Shown piece after piece: positions 51,466-60,623 of a stretch of DNA of 64,000 nucleotides. The DNA is from an uncultured Halobacteriovorax sp. (lineage in GTDB: Bacteria; Bdellovibrionota; Bacteriovoracia; Bacteriovoracales; Bacteriovoracaceae). Numbering within the stretch: position 1 is the first letter of the stretch; every line of letters starts with the position of its first letter. The position numbers were made by a program, and so were the translations under genes. The notes below the pieces were generated by a model, which saw nothing but the letters and a program-made list of their open reading frames with translations, searched no databases and had not been told where the DNA came from. The stretch lies in contig CAJXVS010000004.1 in assembly GCA_913061265.1 (NCBI GenBank), positions 62,001 to 126,000 on the forward strand, read 5' to 3'.

Positions 51466-52968
51466 ATGACCTCGTTTACTAAAAACACTTCAAATCTATT
51501 TCTCACGGTCTTTATTGGTCTAATCGTGGTGTCGTTTCTCGTTACTGGTTATGGAACCTTACAAGGTACTCCAGATACAGTTGTTAATGTTGGTGGAATT
51601 TCTGTCAAGATTTCTGAATACCAACGAGAGTATCAAAGACAAACAGAATTCTATAAAAGAATCTTTGGTGGTAAAGATTTAACAAGAGCTCAAGTAGAGC
51701 AATTTAAAATCAAAGACAACACCATTAGAAACTTAGTTCAAAGAAAACTTCTTGTTAAAATCTCCGATGATATGGGAATCTTTCCAAGTGACACTCAAAT
51801 TAAAGAAGAAATCAAAAAGCTTCCTTACTTTTTAACCAATGGAACTTTTGATATTAATAAATACAAGCAACTTCTAGCTGGAAATGGTTTCACTCCTTCA
51901 GATTTTGAGTCTAACTTTAAGCAAGACCTTAAGGGACAGCTCGCTAATGAAGTTCTTACGAGCTTTCCATCATCCAAGGCTTACTTTACAACACTTGAAA
52001 AATTTAAAGACCAAGAAGTAAGTGTAAACTTAGCAACAATCAAGAAAACGGCATTGAAAGCTTTCGTTCCTATTTCTAATAAAGAAGTAAAAGAGTTTCT
52101 AAGCACAAAAGAAAATCAAGAAAGAGTAGCTAACCTTTTTAATCAAAGAAAAGCTGGTCTTGATAAACCTGAACAAGTCAAAGCTAGCCATATCTTATTA
52201 AGAGCGGGTGCAGATGCTGATATTAAGACTGTTGAAGCTAAAGCTAAGAAGATCAGATCGTCCCTTACTAGTTCAAACTTTGCTAAAAAAGCCAATGAGC
52301 TTACTGAAGATCCTTCAGGGAAAGGTAAAGGCGGAGACCTAGGCTTCTTCACAAAAGAAAAGATGGTTCCAGAATTTGCTACAGCAGCCTTTGCTATGAA
52401 AGTAGGTGAGATCTCTAAGCCCATCAAAACAAGCTTTGGTTATCACATCATTAAACTTACGGGAAAAAAGAAGGCCGTTGTCTCCTCTCTTAAGGATTAT
52501 GAGTCAAAGATTGCTAAAGAGCTAATCAGCGATACAAAGACTGAAGAGCATAAAAGCCTAGTTGCAAGCCTCTCTACTGATGTTTCAAAAGCTCTTAAAT
52601 CTAATAGCAAGAGATCTCTTGATGCCCTTGAGAAGAAATACCCAGGCGCTTTAAGTATTGTAAGAGAAACTCAAATCAATAGACTTGAAGGTGCTGGTAC
52701 AGAAGCAAATCTAACTGCTGAGAACCTAAAAGAACTATTCGCTACAAATGAGATGAAGTCTTTTAACTGGGATAATGCAACTTCTGTTCTCCTGGCCCAA
52801 GTTCTACCTACAAAGGCTAAAGCTAATGTAAAAGGTGAAGAAGAAGATTCAATTGAAAAAATTGAAAGTACTTCAAAGATTGCTTGGGGAAGAAAGTATC
52901 TTCAAGAAGCTCTTAAAGACTTAGAAGAGAATATTAAGGTTACAGTAAACGATAACCTTTTAAGATAA
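51466..52968 (+). CDS. PpiD/SurA-type membrane-anchored peptidyl-prolyl isomerase
   Basis: A 500-residue envelope chaperone. An N-terminal membrane helix (NLFLTVFIGLIVVSFLVTG) is followed by a SurA_N-like chaperone region and a parvulin domain (KASHILLRAG, GKGKGGDLGFFTKEKMVPEF, SFGYHIIKLTGKK; about residues 240-345). Architecture is that of PpiD, which assists proteins leaving the Sec translocon. SD AGGAG before the ATG. The ferredoxin gene follows 6 bp later. Confidence 0.88.
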   Translation: MTSFTKNTSNLFLTVFIGLIVVSFLVTGYGTLQGTPDTVVNVGGISVKISEYQREYQRQTEFYKRIFGGKDLTRAQVEQFKIKDNTIRNLVQRKLLVKISDDMGIFPSDTQIKEEIKKLPYFLTNGTFDINKYKQLLAGNGFTPSDFESNFKQDLKGQLANEVLTSFPSSKAYFTTLEKFKDQEVSVNLATIKKTALKAFVPISNKEVKEFLSTKENQERVANLFNQRKAGLDKPEQVKASHILLRAGADADIKTVEAKAKKIRSSLTSSNFAKKANELTEDPSGKGKGGDLGFFTKEKMVPEFATAAFAMKVGEISKPIKTSFGYHIIKLTGKKKAVVSSLKDYESKIAKELISDTKTEEHKSLVASLSTDVSKALKSNSKRSLDALEKKYPGALSIVRETQINRLEGAGTEANLTAENLKELFATNEMKSFNWDNATSVLLAQVLPTKAKANVKGEEEDSIEKIESTSKIAWGRKYLQEALKDLEENIKVTVNDNLLR

Positions 52969-52974
52969 TGCTAA

Positions 52975-53217
52975 ATGGCTGATAAAAAATATAAATTCCC
53001 TCAGAACTCTGAGGGAATGTTTTATGTCGATGATCAATGTATAGCTTGTGATGCCTGCGTAGTTGAAGCCCCTCATTTTTTTTCCATGAACGATGAAGAA
53101 GGCCACGCCTTCGTCATGAAACAACCCTCAAATGAAGCTGAAGTAAAAAACTGTTTCGAAGCTCTAGAAGCTTGCCCTGTAGAGGCAATTGGGAGTAATG
53201 GAACTGAAGATAAATAG
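52975..53217 (+). CDS. Ferredoxin (single 4Fe-4S type)
   Basis: An 80-residue protein with CIACDAC near residues 17-23 and a distal Cys in ACPVEAIG near 66, plus an extra Cys in KNCFEA that may form a disulfide. This fits a one-cluster [4Fe-4S] (or [3Fe-4S]) ferredoxin. Its electron partners are unknown. Ends with a terminator. Confidence 0.88.
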   Translation: MADKKYKFPQNSEGMFYVDDQCIACDACVVEAPHFFSMNDEEGHAFVMKQPSNEAEVKNCFEALEACPVEAIGSNGTEDK

Positions 53218-53248
53218 GGGAAGTACCTGCAAAATACTTCCCCCCTTT
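53217..53248 (+). terminator. Rho-independent terminator of ppiD-ferredoxin unit
   Basis: Stem GGGGAAGTA / TACTTCCCC (53217-53243), overlapping the last base of the ferredoxin stop codon, followed by CCTTTAAC. Stem is strong; the T-tract is short. Confidence 0.6.
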
Positions 53249-53293
53249 AACATCCAAATTCTTGGAAGATAAGCCCAGGTTACTGAGCCATTT

Positions 53294-53322
53294 CTTAGGA
53301 AAGTTGAGAAGACCTTCCTAAG
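53294..53322 (-). terminator. Hairpin at the end of the flagellar operon
   Basis: CTTAGGAA(A)G / CTTCCTAAG (53294-53322) just beyond the flgE stop. No U-tract follows on the minus strand, so it may stabilise the 3' end rather than terminate. Confidence 0.35.
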
Positions 53323-53336
53323 GATACTGTTACTTA

Positions 53337-54617
53337 TTATCTCTTAATTTGTAATACATCTTGTAGCATCTGATCTGCTGTCGTTAAGGTCTTCGCGTTA
53401 GCCGAGAAGTTTCTTTGCCCTTTCATGAGATCAACAAATTCATTTGCAATATCAACATTTGATAACTCTAGTGACTTAGAAAGAACTTCACCTCTTCCGA
53501 ACTCGCCTGGCTTACCATTAGCAACTTGCCCTGACTTACGTGACTCTTTGAAAAGGTTTTTCCCAACCTTGAAGAGACCTTCGTTGTTTTCAAACTTGGC
53601 AACAGCGATCTGAGAAATGTCTCTAGACTCACCATTATCATAAACAGCTGTTAGAACTCCATCATCATTGAAAGACATTGAAGCTAGTGTTCCAGCCTGG
53701 AAACCATCTTGTGTATGTCTTGCAACGTTTGAGTTTGTTCCGTATTGAGTGGCAGCGTCTAGTCCGTCTCCGCCTTCAGTAACTGACTTACCAAAGTTGA
53801 ATGTAATCTTCTGACCTTGAGTCGCGCCTTTATTAAAATTAAAAGCATTCCCTTCTTCAATTTCTTCTTGAAGAATACCTTTGTCATTAAACTTTAATGT
53901 CCCTGAAGCCATCTCTTGGAACTTACCTTCGATTCCACCTTCTGCTTCTGATCCATCAACCATAGCGTGATACTTAAACTGATTCACACCTGTCTTCTCA
54001 TAGAAAAGAGTCACAAGTCTTTGCGTACCAATATTATCGTAAACAGTTACTGAGTGAGCAAACTGTGAGGTGTTTTCTGGGTCTTCTGGGTTAAAAGGAA
54101 TAATATCAGCTCTAGAGTCGAGGTTGATATTTAGATTCATAGTTTCAGTTCCCTTTGCTGGGATAGCTGTATTACCAATCTTAATGGCGTCCATCTTGTT
54201 AGTGATCTTTCCTTTTGCATCCGCTACATAACCAAGTACTGGATACTCATCACTATTAACTAACTCGCCTTCTTTATTAAAGTGGAATGAACCATCTCTT
54301 GTATAGCCTGGTCCAAAAGGAGCCTTGATATTAAAGAAACCATCTCCGTTGATCGCAATATCAGTAATTGAATCTGTTCTTGCGACATCACCTTGAGTCA
54401 TGATTGGTTTAATATGGGCGAGCCTTGTACCTGCACCAAACTGATCTCCACCATCAATTCCTTTTAGTGAAGTCGCTAGTACATCTTGAAATTCTGCTCT
54501 TGAGCCTTTGAAACCATTGGTGCCAGCATTGGCGATGTTATCAGCGATAACTCCCATTCCTTGACCTGTTGCAGTCAAACCAGATACACCAACGTTAAAC
54601 GAACGTAAAATTCCCAT
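53337..54617 (-). CDS. flgE: Flagellar hook protein FlgE
   Basis: A 426-residue hook subunit. N-terminal rod/hook motif SGLTATGQGMGVIADNIAN and the matching C-terminal helix (ELSNVDIANEFVDLMKGQRN, then NAKTLTTADQMLQDVLQ). The ATG at 54617 has SD GGAGGG. Polymerises outside the cell to form the hook. Last gene of the operon. Confidence 0.95.
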   Translation of the reverse strand: MGILRSFNVGVSGLTATGQGMGVIADNIANAGTNGFKGSRAEFQDVLATSLKGIDGGDQFGAGTRLAHIKPIMTQGDVARTDSITDIAINGDGFFNIKAPFGPGYTRDGSFHFNKEGELVNSDEYPVLGYVADAKGKITNKMDAIKIGNTAIPAKGTETMNLNINLDSRADIIPFNPEDPENTSQFAHSVTVYDNIGTQRLVTLFYEKTGVNQFKYHAMVDGSEAEGGIEGKFQEMASGTLKFNDKGILQEEIEEGNAFNFNKGATQGQKITFNFGKSVTEGGDGLDAATQYGTNSNVARHTQDGFQAGTLASMSFNDDGVLTAVYDNGESRDISQIAVAKFENNEGLFKVGKNLFKESRKSGQVANGKPGEFGRGEVLSKSLELSNVDIANEFVDLMKGQRNFSANAKTLTTADQMLQDVLQIKR

Positions 54618-54718
54618 TTTGTCCCTCCTAGACCTAAATGAAAAGAAATCAAGAAAGTATTTAGACAACTACTGGACTAAATGAGGCTTCCGGAAAGGAC
54701 CAGCCAAATTCTTAATTC

Positions 54719-55126
54719 TTATATAACTAATGTTGAATCGATCTTTGTAAAAACATTTTCGGCCATCTCTGTTTTATCAATTGCGGTAACAACTCTGTTG
54801 TTGTTAACGTCTACGATGTAAGCGGCCTTATCTGTAATCACTAAAGAATCTCTTCCTCCCTTTTGCCGTAACTTTGCAACAGCATTTTGAAGTTTTACAA
54901 ACTCATTTGAATCCATCTTCAAATCACGCTCTTCAAGTCTTTTGGCGGCGTGCTTTGAGATCTCTAAGGCCGGTTGTTCTTTTGGCCCTAGGGTTTTATC
55001 TAATAATTTTTGAAAATCGTCTTTATTAGCAGCGGTGGGATTGTTTGACTTCAGGTTATCTAATTTCTTATTAGAAATCTTATTTACCTGAGGGATAAGA
55101 ATGTTGTTGATCTTATCGTTTGTCAT
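54719..55126 (-). CDS. TIGR02530-family flagellar operon protein
   Basis: A 135-residue protein typical of the short gene between flgD and flgE in many fla operons. Key segment: ISKHAAKRLEERDLKMDSNEF, then GGRDSLVITDKAAYIVDVNN. It has no membrane helix or signal. Function in hook assembly is suspected from position only. SD AGGAG. Confidence 0.85.
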   Translation of the reverse strand: MTNDKINNILIPQVNKISNKKLDNLKSNNPTAANKDDFQKLLDKTLGPKEQPALEISKHAAKRLEERDLKMDSNEFVKLQNAVAKLRQKGGRDSLVITDKAAYIVDVNNNRVVTAIDKTEMAENVFTKIDSTLVI

Positions 55127-55142
55127 AATCTCCTATTCGCAG

Positions 55143-56021
55143 TTACTGCGTTTGATCCTTAATATTATTATACTGACTAGTTGCTTGCTTTTTCAATGCA
55201 GGTGTTTTTGCCGCACCGCTTGAATTTTCACCCTGTTGGAAACTTAAAGCATCTCTTAAGAAGACTTTTTTACTACCATCCACTTCGAGAATGACTTCTC
55301 CGTTATGAAAACTAACACCAGTCACAAGTCCGATAGCAGCGGTCTGACCTTTAAAGTCAGCACCCGTTTCATCAGTAGCTCTTACTGAATACTTATAAGT
55401 ATCTTTTACGGCCGGAGTTCCATCTAAGGCAATCCCATCCCAAGTAAAATTATGTGCACCTTTTGAAAGATTTGTTTTTTCTACCTGGGCTACGAGAACA
55501 TTACTACTATCTAAAATATTAATGGTAACGGTCTCAGCATCTTCAGGTAATGTATAAGGAAGAGTAACTCTACTCTGATCCCCTGCATACTCTACTGAAG
55601 TTCCCTTGGTCGTTACTTTTTTACCAATAAAACTTGCCCCAAAGAATTTACTTTCCATAGGAGCATTATCTCCCATTCCAGCGATGTTCTTATTCATTTG
55701 TGTCATTTGTTCTAACTGAGAAAATTGGGCGAGGTCAGTTGCAAATTGCTTTTGATCCATAGGTTTAAAAGGATCTTGATTTTGCATCTGATGAGATAGA
55801 AGCTTTAAAAAGCCATCTTTATCCATTTTATTATGTTGATCTTTATCTACGAAACGAGATTCTTGTCTTACACCAGCTAGTCTGTTTAGTTCTTTTCCAA
55901 CACCATTACGATCAGCCTTAAGAGAATTAGGGTTCACCTTTTTCTTAATACTTTCCGGAGTCTTTCGGATTCCTCCGAATTGATTCTTTGCTCCTGATGC
56001 TGGTCTACCCATTCCTGGCAT
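55143..56021 (-). CDS. flgD: Flagellar hook-capping scaffold FlgD
   Basis: A 292-residue protein. FlgD motif FLKLLSHQMQNQDPFKPMD and FATDLAQFSQLEQM near residues 71-105, followed by the Ig/Tudor-like region (HNFTWDGIALDGTPAVKDTY). It caps the growing hook. The N-terminal 60 residues and the C-terminal 30 are longer than in E. coli. Confidence 0.93.
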   Translation of the reverse strand: MPGMGRPASGAKNQFGGIRKTPESIKKKVNPNSLKADRNGVGKELNRLAGVRQESRFVDKDQHNKMDKDGFLKLLSHQMQNQDPFKPMDQKQFATDLAQFSQLEQMTQMNKNIAGMGDNAPMESKFFGASFIGKKVTTKGTSVEYAGDQSRVTLPYTLPEDAETVTINILDSSNVLVAQVEKTNLSKGAHNFTWDGIALDGTPAVKDTYKYSVRATDETGADFKGQTAAIGLVTGVSFHNGEVILEVDGSKKVFLRDALSFQQGENSSGAAKTPALKKQATSQYNNIKDQTQ

Positions 56022-56034
56022 TAGATTTCCTTAT

Positions 56035-57216
56035 TTAGGCGCTGGCATATTCGGCATTTTCCTTAAAGGCTTGCCATAAATGCTTTCTTCTTTGTGAATC
56101 AGAGTTTTCATTATCTCTCTGACCAAATTGTCCATTTTGATTCTTTGAATTTTGAGAAAAGCTCTCTGAAGAATCTTTTCCTGTATCAGCATTAGATGAA
56201 AAGACATTTTCACTACTAAGGCTTACTTTGATATTAGCGAGTTTAATTCCAGATTGGTTTAAACTCTTTGCCAACTGAGCTTCATTTTCAACGAAGAAGT
56301 TATGCCCTACTTTTTCTTTAGAGATAATTCTTACATCAAGCTCACCAGAGTTAGGGTTCTTAGATACTTCAATCTTAAATTGTCCTAAATCATCGTGCTT
56401 AACAGTAACGTCCATAGTATCTGCTGACTTTATATTATTTTGTTCAATAAGCTTTGATACTTGATCTATAAGAGAGCTCTTATCCCCTGCTTGAACATTT
56501 GAGAGATCTATCACTTTTGACTGAGCTCCTAATTGATCAAAGGCCGACTCATTTTTAAACTGAGTCATTCCAACTGCCGCATCTGGCATCTCAACATTTG
56601 AATTAGAAATAAGAGAGGTATCAAGATTTTGCGATTCTTTACTATACTGATTCAACCCATTCATCTTCTTAGCTCCCTTCAAATCACTAGAGTTGACGAG
56701 AGCTGGTTGAGCAGAACCTTTAGCCTGAACAAAATCATTTCCTGAAGTAAATAATGATTGAGCCTTCTTTGGAGCTGAAGCGGCATCTAAGTTATGACCC
56801 TTAAGAAGATTTCTCACTTCCATTAGATCTGCTTCTTTTGAAGAAGCACCTTGATTCAGAAGTTCAGGGTTCATTTTATTTATCTTATTTAAGATATCTT
56901 CTACTTGAATTGGCTTTCCATTTTGATTAAGGATTGTTTTCCCATCGAACTTGAAGTTCTCACCAATCAACTGAAGCACTTCTTTAGGAAGATCATTTAA
57001 TGCTTCAGGATTTTCTTTTGCTGAATTTAGAATTGAAAGAAGATCTACTTTTTGAGTTTTGTTCTTAGCACCACCAAGAATATCCATTAAGTTTGCAAAC
57101 TCCCCGCCTTCGGCGACACCAACATTATTTCCAAACAAAGTTTTACCAGCGTTTTCATTAACGCTAGCTGCCGCTTTGTTTTCAATGTTAGAAATGTTTA
57201 CTCCTAATGCTTTCAT
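56035..57216 (-). CDS. fliK: Flagellar hook-length control protein FliK
   Basis: A 393-residue Asn/Ser/Gln-rich protein. The C-terminal domain (about residues 255-345) carries the FliK switch-like pattern (TVKHDDLGQFKIEVSKNPN, then LDVRIISKEKVGHNFF). The N-terminal two thirds are low-complexity, as expected for a molecular ruler. Position next to flgD supports the call. Confidence 0.82.
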   Translation of the reverse strand: MKALGVNISNIENKAAASVNENAGKTLFGNNVGVAEGGEFANLMDILGGAKNKTQKVDLLSILNSAKENPEALNDLPKEVLQLIGENFKFDGKTILNQNGKPIQVEDILNKINKMNPELLNQGASSKEADLMEVRNLLKGHNLDAASAPKKAQSLFTSGNDFVQAKGSAQPALVNSSDLKGAKKMNGLNQYSKESQNLDTSLISNSNVEMPDAAVGMTQFKNESAFDQLGAQSKVIDLSNVQAGDKSSLIDQVSKLIEQNNIKSADTMDVTVKHDDLGQFKIEVSKNPNSGELDVRIISKEKVGHNFFVENEAQLAKSLNQSGIKLANIKVSLSSENVFSSNADTGKDSSESFSQNSKNQNGQFGQRDNENSDSQRRKHLWQAFKENAEYASA

Positions 57217-57264
57217 TTATTCCTTTGGCCATCCCTATTAACGCGGACAGCTATTCTTATTCTC

Positions 57265-57828
57265 TTATTTTTTCATAGTCATGTACTGTTTTTGAAGCCG
57301 GGCAGATATTTCCTTCTTCATTAAGTTGAATATTTTGCTCACCTTCTCTGGTGGAAGCATTCCAAGAATCCTTATGGATATCTCTGAATCCTGGACTGAG
57401 AGCACTTCAGCAGCACTCTGAGGCTTCATGCCGCTGACCACATCGACCATATGAGAGACTCTTTTTTCTTTTTGTTTATCCGAGTCATCTAGACAGGCTA
57501 AGAACTTTACCTGGTTTCCACGAAAGTTTTTGATCTTATTCTTGAAATCCGATGAGTTCATCTTCAATTGTTCAGCTAATTTTTCAAGTTCGATTTCACG
57601 TAGTTTTAAAAGCTCTTCTTTTTTCATAAGCTCTTTTGAGAAATTTATTATCTTCCCGCGCCCAAGTCTTTTTAATTGTTTTTCAACTCGCTCATTAACA
57701 GCTTCTTGAAATTCATCATAGTTAAACTTTTGCTCTCTCGGGTCTTTAACTTCTTTCTTAACAGTCTCTTCAGCGAAAAGAGGCATAGATATCGTAAGTA
57801 TAAAAAGCATAAATATTTTATTCATCAT
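57265..57828 (-). CDS. MotE-like flagellar chaperone / MgtE-N-like protein
   Basis: A 187-residue exported protein with a signal-like N-terminus (MMNKIFMLFILTISMPLFAE), a coiled coil (about residues 65-100) and a C-terminal MgtE-N/FliG-like helical domain (VVSGMKPQSAAEVLSVQDSE, ILGMLPPEKVSKIFNLMKKE). This layout is that of MotE, which stabilises the stator protein MotC in some bacteria. The two starts (57828, 57825) cannot be separated. Confidence 0.75.
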   Translation of the reverse strand: MMNKIFMLFILTISMPLFAEETVKKEVKDPREQKFNYDEFQEAVNERVEKQLKRLGRGKIINFSKELMKKEELLKLREIELEKLAEQLKMNSSDFKNKIKNFRGNQVKFLACLDDSDKQKEKRVSHMVDVVSGMKPQSAAEVLSVQDSEISIRILGMLPPEKVSKIFNLMKKEISARLQKQYMTMKK

Positions 57829-58272
57829 TTAACTCCCATCTCCCTGCCGTAAGATCCTCATTTCTTCTATCTTTTCAAAATCTTTCTTAGCTTTATCTTT
57901 CTTAAAAATATTCTTATCTTTTTCTTTAAGCTTATCGATGACCTTTGTCTCACCTCTAGCTGTTTTCATTTCAATTACTTTTTCTTCGTATTGTTCTTGA
58001 AGGCCTTTTAACCTCTCAACTTCATAAGTAATGGCAGAGTTCTTGGCTTCGACAAAGTAAGGAAAGAACTTAATCATCTCTCCACTTGTCTCACCTTGCA
58101 GTACCTTCTCTTGCCCGTCATAAGCTTCGTCGATATGACCCTTATATTCTAGGATCTTATTGTTAACTCTTTGGATTTCACTAACAATTTGTCCAAGTTC
58201 AACTTTTAACTGCTGTTCTTTAAACTTTCTAAGTTTTAATAAGCCTTCTAATTTAAACTTATACTTAGACAT
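57829..58272 (-). CDS. fliJ: Flagellar export protein FliJ
   Basis: A 147-residue long coiled-coil protein, beginning YKFKLEGLLKLRKFKEQQLK, the usual FliJ start. It connects the FliI ATPase ring to the export gate. It directly follows fliI and abuts the MotE-like gene. Confidence 0.88.
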   Translation of the reverse strand: MSKYKFKLEGLLKLRKFKEQQLKVELGQIVSEIQRVNNKILEYKGHIDEAYDGQEKVLQGETSGEMIKFFPYFVEAKNSAITYEVERLKGLQEQYEEKVIEMKTARGETKVIDKLKEKDKNIFKKDKAKKDFEKIEEMRILRQGDGS

Positions 58273-58277
58273 CTACA

Positions 58278-59648
58278 CTACCCTTCAAACGCTTCAGGAT
58301 TAACTGATCTCTCAGCCTTTCTTGCGAGTTCAACCATATGGTCATACAACTCTTCAATCTTATAAGACTCGTGCATCCCTTGTTCTTGCTTTAAGAGGTT
58401 CATAAGATCATCATAAATAGCGATGGCCTTATCGACTTTGGGATTTGATCCTCTTGAGTAAGCGCCAACATTAATAAGGTCTTCGTTTTCTCTGTAGGCG
58501 GCCATCAAGTCTCTTAGAAATGAAGCGACTACTCTATGCTCACCAGTGACAACCTTATTCATCACCCTTGAAATTGATTGAAGGACATCGACAGCTGGAA
58601 AATGGTTTCTTGAAGCAAGGTCCCTACTTAAGACAATATGCCCATCAGAGATCGCTCTAACAGCATCAGCAATAGGCTCATCCATATCATCACCTTCAAC
58701 AAGGACGGTATAAATTCCAGTTATAGTTCCAGATCCAGCTTTTGTTCCTGCCCTCTCCATTAACTTTGGAAGCTTAGCAAAAACAGAAGGGGTATAACCC
58801 TTTTGCCCTGGAGGTTCACCGGCACCAAGGCTGATTTCTCTATTGGCCATGGCAAAACGAGTGATACTGTCCATCATTAAAAGAACATCTTTTGTTTTAT
58901 CTCTAAAGTACTCAGCGATTGTTGTAGCTACATAAGCCGCTTTCGCTCTAATAAGTGGAGATTTATCTGAAGTCGCAACAACGATAACGGACCTTTTAAG
59001 ACCCTCTTCTCCTAAGTCGGACTCGATGAATTCTAAAACTTCACGACCCCTTTCCCCAATAAGCGCGATGACATTAATATCGGCATTAGTATTTTGAGCA
59101 ATCATGCCCAAGGTAACTGATTTACCAACACCAGAACCGGCCATGATAGCAAAACGTTGCCCCATGCCTGCGGTCATAAAGCAATTGATACTATGAATAC
59201 CTGTATCTAGTGATTTTCGAATGGGCGGTCTCTGGAGAGGATTAATAGGTTCACCAAAGATGCTTCTTACTTCTTCAACTTCTTCTTCAATAGGACCTTT
59301 TCCATCAATAGGATTCCCTTGAAAGTCTATAACTCGCCCGAGAAGTCCTTCTGAGAGTTTAATCGTAGTCGTTAATTCTTTTAAGTAGACTCTTGTTTCT
59401 GAGTTTATTCCAGAGAGTTCTTCGTAAGGCATGGCCATGCAACGGTTACCATTGATTCCTACAACTTCTCCAAAACATTTATCACCAAACTCAGTGATAA
59501 ACTCAACATTACTTCCAATGACTGCTCTTGATAGATTAATCTCATAGATGCCACCCTTATTAGAATGAACCTTTCCTACTTTCTCGTAAGGTATTGAGTA
59601 ATCATAGGCCCTAATAATAGGACCAAAGTCTAAAGAGAGATCAGCCAT
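58278..59648 (-). CDS. fliI: Flagellar type III export ATPase FliI
   Basis: A 456-residue ATPase. Walker A AGSGVGKSVTLGM; Walker B DVLLMMDSITRFAMA; GERGREVLEFIE; the C-terminal helical domain. The ATG at 59648 is chosen because AGGAG lies 5 nt upstream; a longer frame adds MMMRRT. It overlaps fliH by 8 nt. Confidence 0.96.
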   Translation of the reverse strand: MADLSLDFGPIIRAYDYSIPYEKVGKVHSNKGGIYEINLSRAVIGSNVEFITEFGDKCFGEVVGINGNRCMAMPYEELSGINSETRVYLKELTTTIKLSEGLLGRVIDFQGNPIDGKGPIEEEVEEVRSIFGEPINPLQRPPIRKSLDTGIHSINCFMTAGMGQRFAIMAGSGVGKSVTLGMIAQNTNADINVIALIGERGREVLEFIESDLGEEGLKRSVIVVATSDKSPLIRAKAAYVATTIAEYFRDKTKDVLLMMDSITRFAMANREISLGAGEPPGQKGYTPSVFAKLPKLMERAGTKAGSGTITGIYTVLVEGDDMDEPIADAVRAISDGHIVLSRDLASRNHFPAVDVLQSISRVMNKVVTGEHRVVASFLRDLMAAYRENEDLINVGAYSRGSNPKVDKAIAIYDDLMNLLKQEQGMHESYKIEELYDHMVELARKAERSVNPEAFEG

Positions 59649-60600
59649 TGTTCTCCTCATCATCATCAGAACCTAGTTTATCGATATCAAAGTCATCGAT
59701 TGTAGGTTCATTTTCTTCTGGTGCAGCTTCAGCTACAGGAGCGGCTTGAACCGGAGTCTCTTCATCTACTGAAAGGTCTAGTTCTTCATTATCTTCAAAA
59801 GGTAGTCCAACATTAGAAAAGAGCTTATCTAGATTCTTGAATTGAACACCGAGGCGACCATTTAAGATTCCATTTTCTGATTGTAGGACCATTCCAGGCA
59901 AATCTTGGTTATGATCCACTTCAACCCTTACATTTGTTAATTCACCGATTCTTTTTTGAACCTGCTCTAAAACTTCCGGCATTGAATCAAAAGCACTTTG
60001 ATTAACATGGATTAAGAGATTTGATTTGGTTTGCATCTCTAAGATAAGCTTCTCTAAAAGACGTTCAATATAATTCCCATCTTCTTTAAGCTCTCTAAGC
60101 ACGATCCATTTAGAGAGAGTCTTTACAGTTTCATAAACCTGAACCCTCTCTTCTTTAAGCATTTCGGCTTTAGAACTTAGGACCTCTTTAATCATTGAAT
60201 TTAAAAGTTCTAATTTTTCATCAGTAGCTGCCTGAGTTTCACGGAAGACTTCTTCACGGCCATCTTCTTGACCTCTTTGAAACCCTCTTTCATAAGCATC
60301 TTCTTCAATCATAAGAAGCCTACGGCTTACTTCGTTTTGAATTTGATTCTCACGTTCATTCTCTTCCTGCTTAATCATCCCACGGTGCTCTTTAACAATA
60401 GGAGCAACCTTAAAGTTGGTACGAGTGGCATGAGCTCTTTCGTTGCGAATAACATCTTGATGTTCTTTTTCTTGAGCTGGTGAGACGCTATTGATATCTA
60501 GAAATTCATAATTTGAAGTGGACTCATTGAGTGGAGCCCCTTTCAAATCGAGAAATTGATAATCAACAATTTCTTCATCTTTCATTTTAGATTTATCCAT
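59641..60600 (-). CDS. fliH: Flagellar export protein FliH
   Basis: A 319-residue protein. YERGFQRGQEDGREEV marks the Gly-x3-Gly helix region of FliH; the C-terminal domain (about residues 150-270) binds FliI. Both ends are extended: an N-terminal Glu-rich helix and a C-terminal acidic tail (DDFDIDKLGSDDDEENNG), the latter unusual. FliH regulates the FliI ATPase. Confidence 0.85.
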   Translation of the reverse strand: MDKSKMKDEEIVDYQFLDLKGAPLNESTSNYEFLDINSVSPAQEKEHQDVIRNERAHATRTNFKVAPIVKEHRGMIKQEENERENQIQNEVSRRLLMIEEDAYERGFQRGQEDGREEVFRETQAATDEKLELLNSMIKEVLSSKAEMLKEERVQVYETVKTLSKWIVLRELKEDGNYIERLLEKLILEMQTKSNLLIHVNQSAFDSMPEVLEQVQKRIGELTNVRVEVDHNQDLPGMVLQSENGILNGRLGVQFKNLDKLFSNVGLPFEDNEELDLSVDEETPVQAAPVAEAAPEENEPTIDDFDIDKLGSDDDEENNG

Positions 60601-60623
60601 AATTCTCTACCTTCGCCTTCTTA

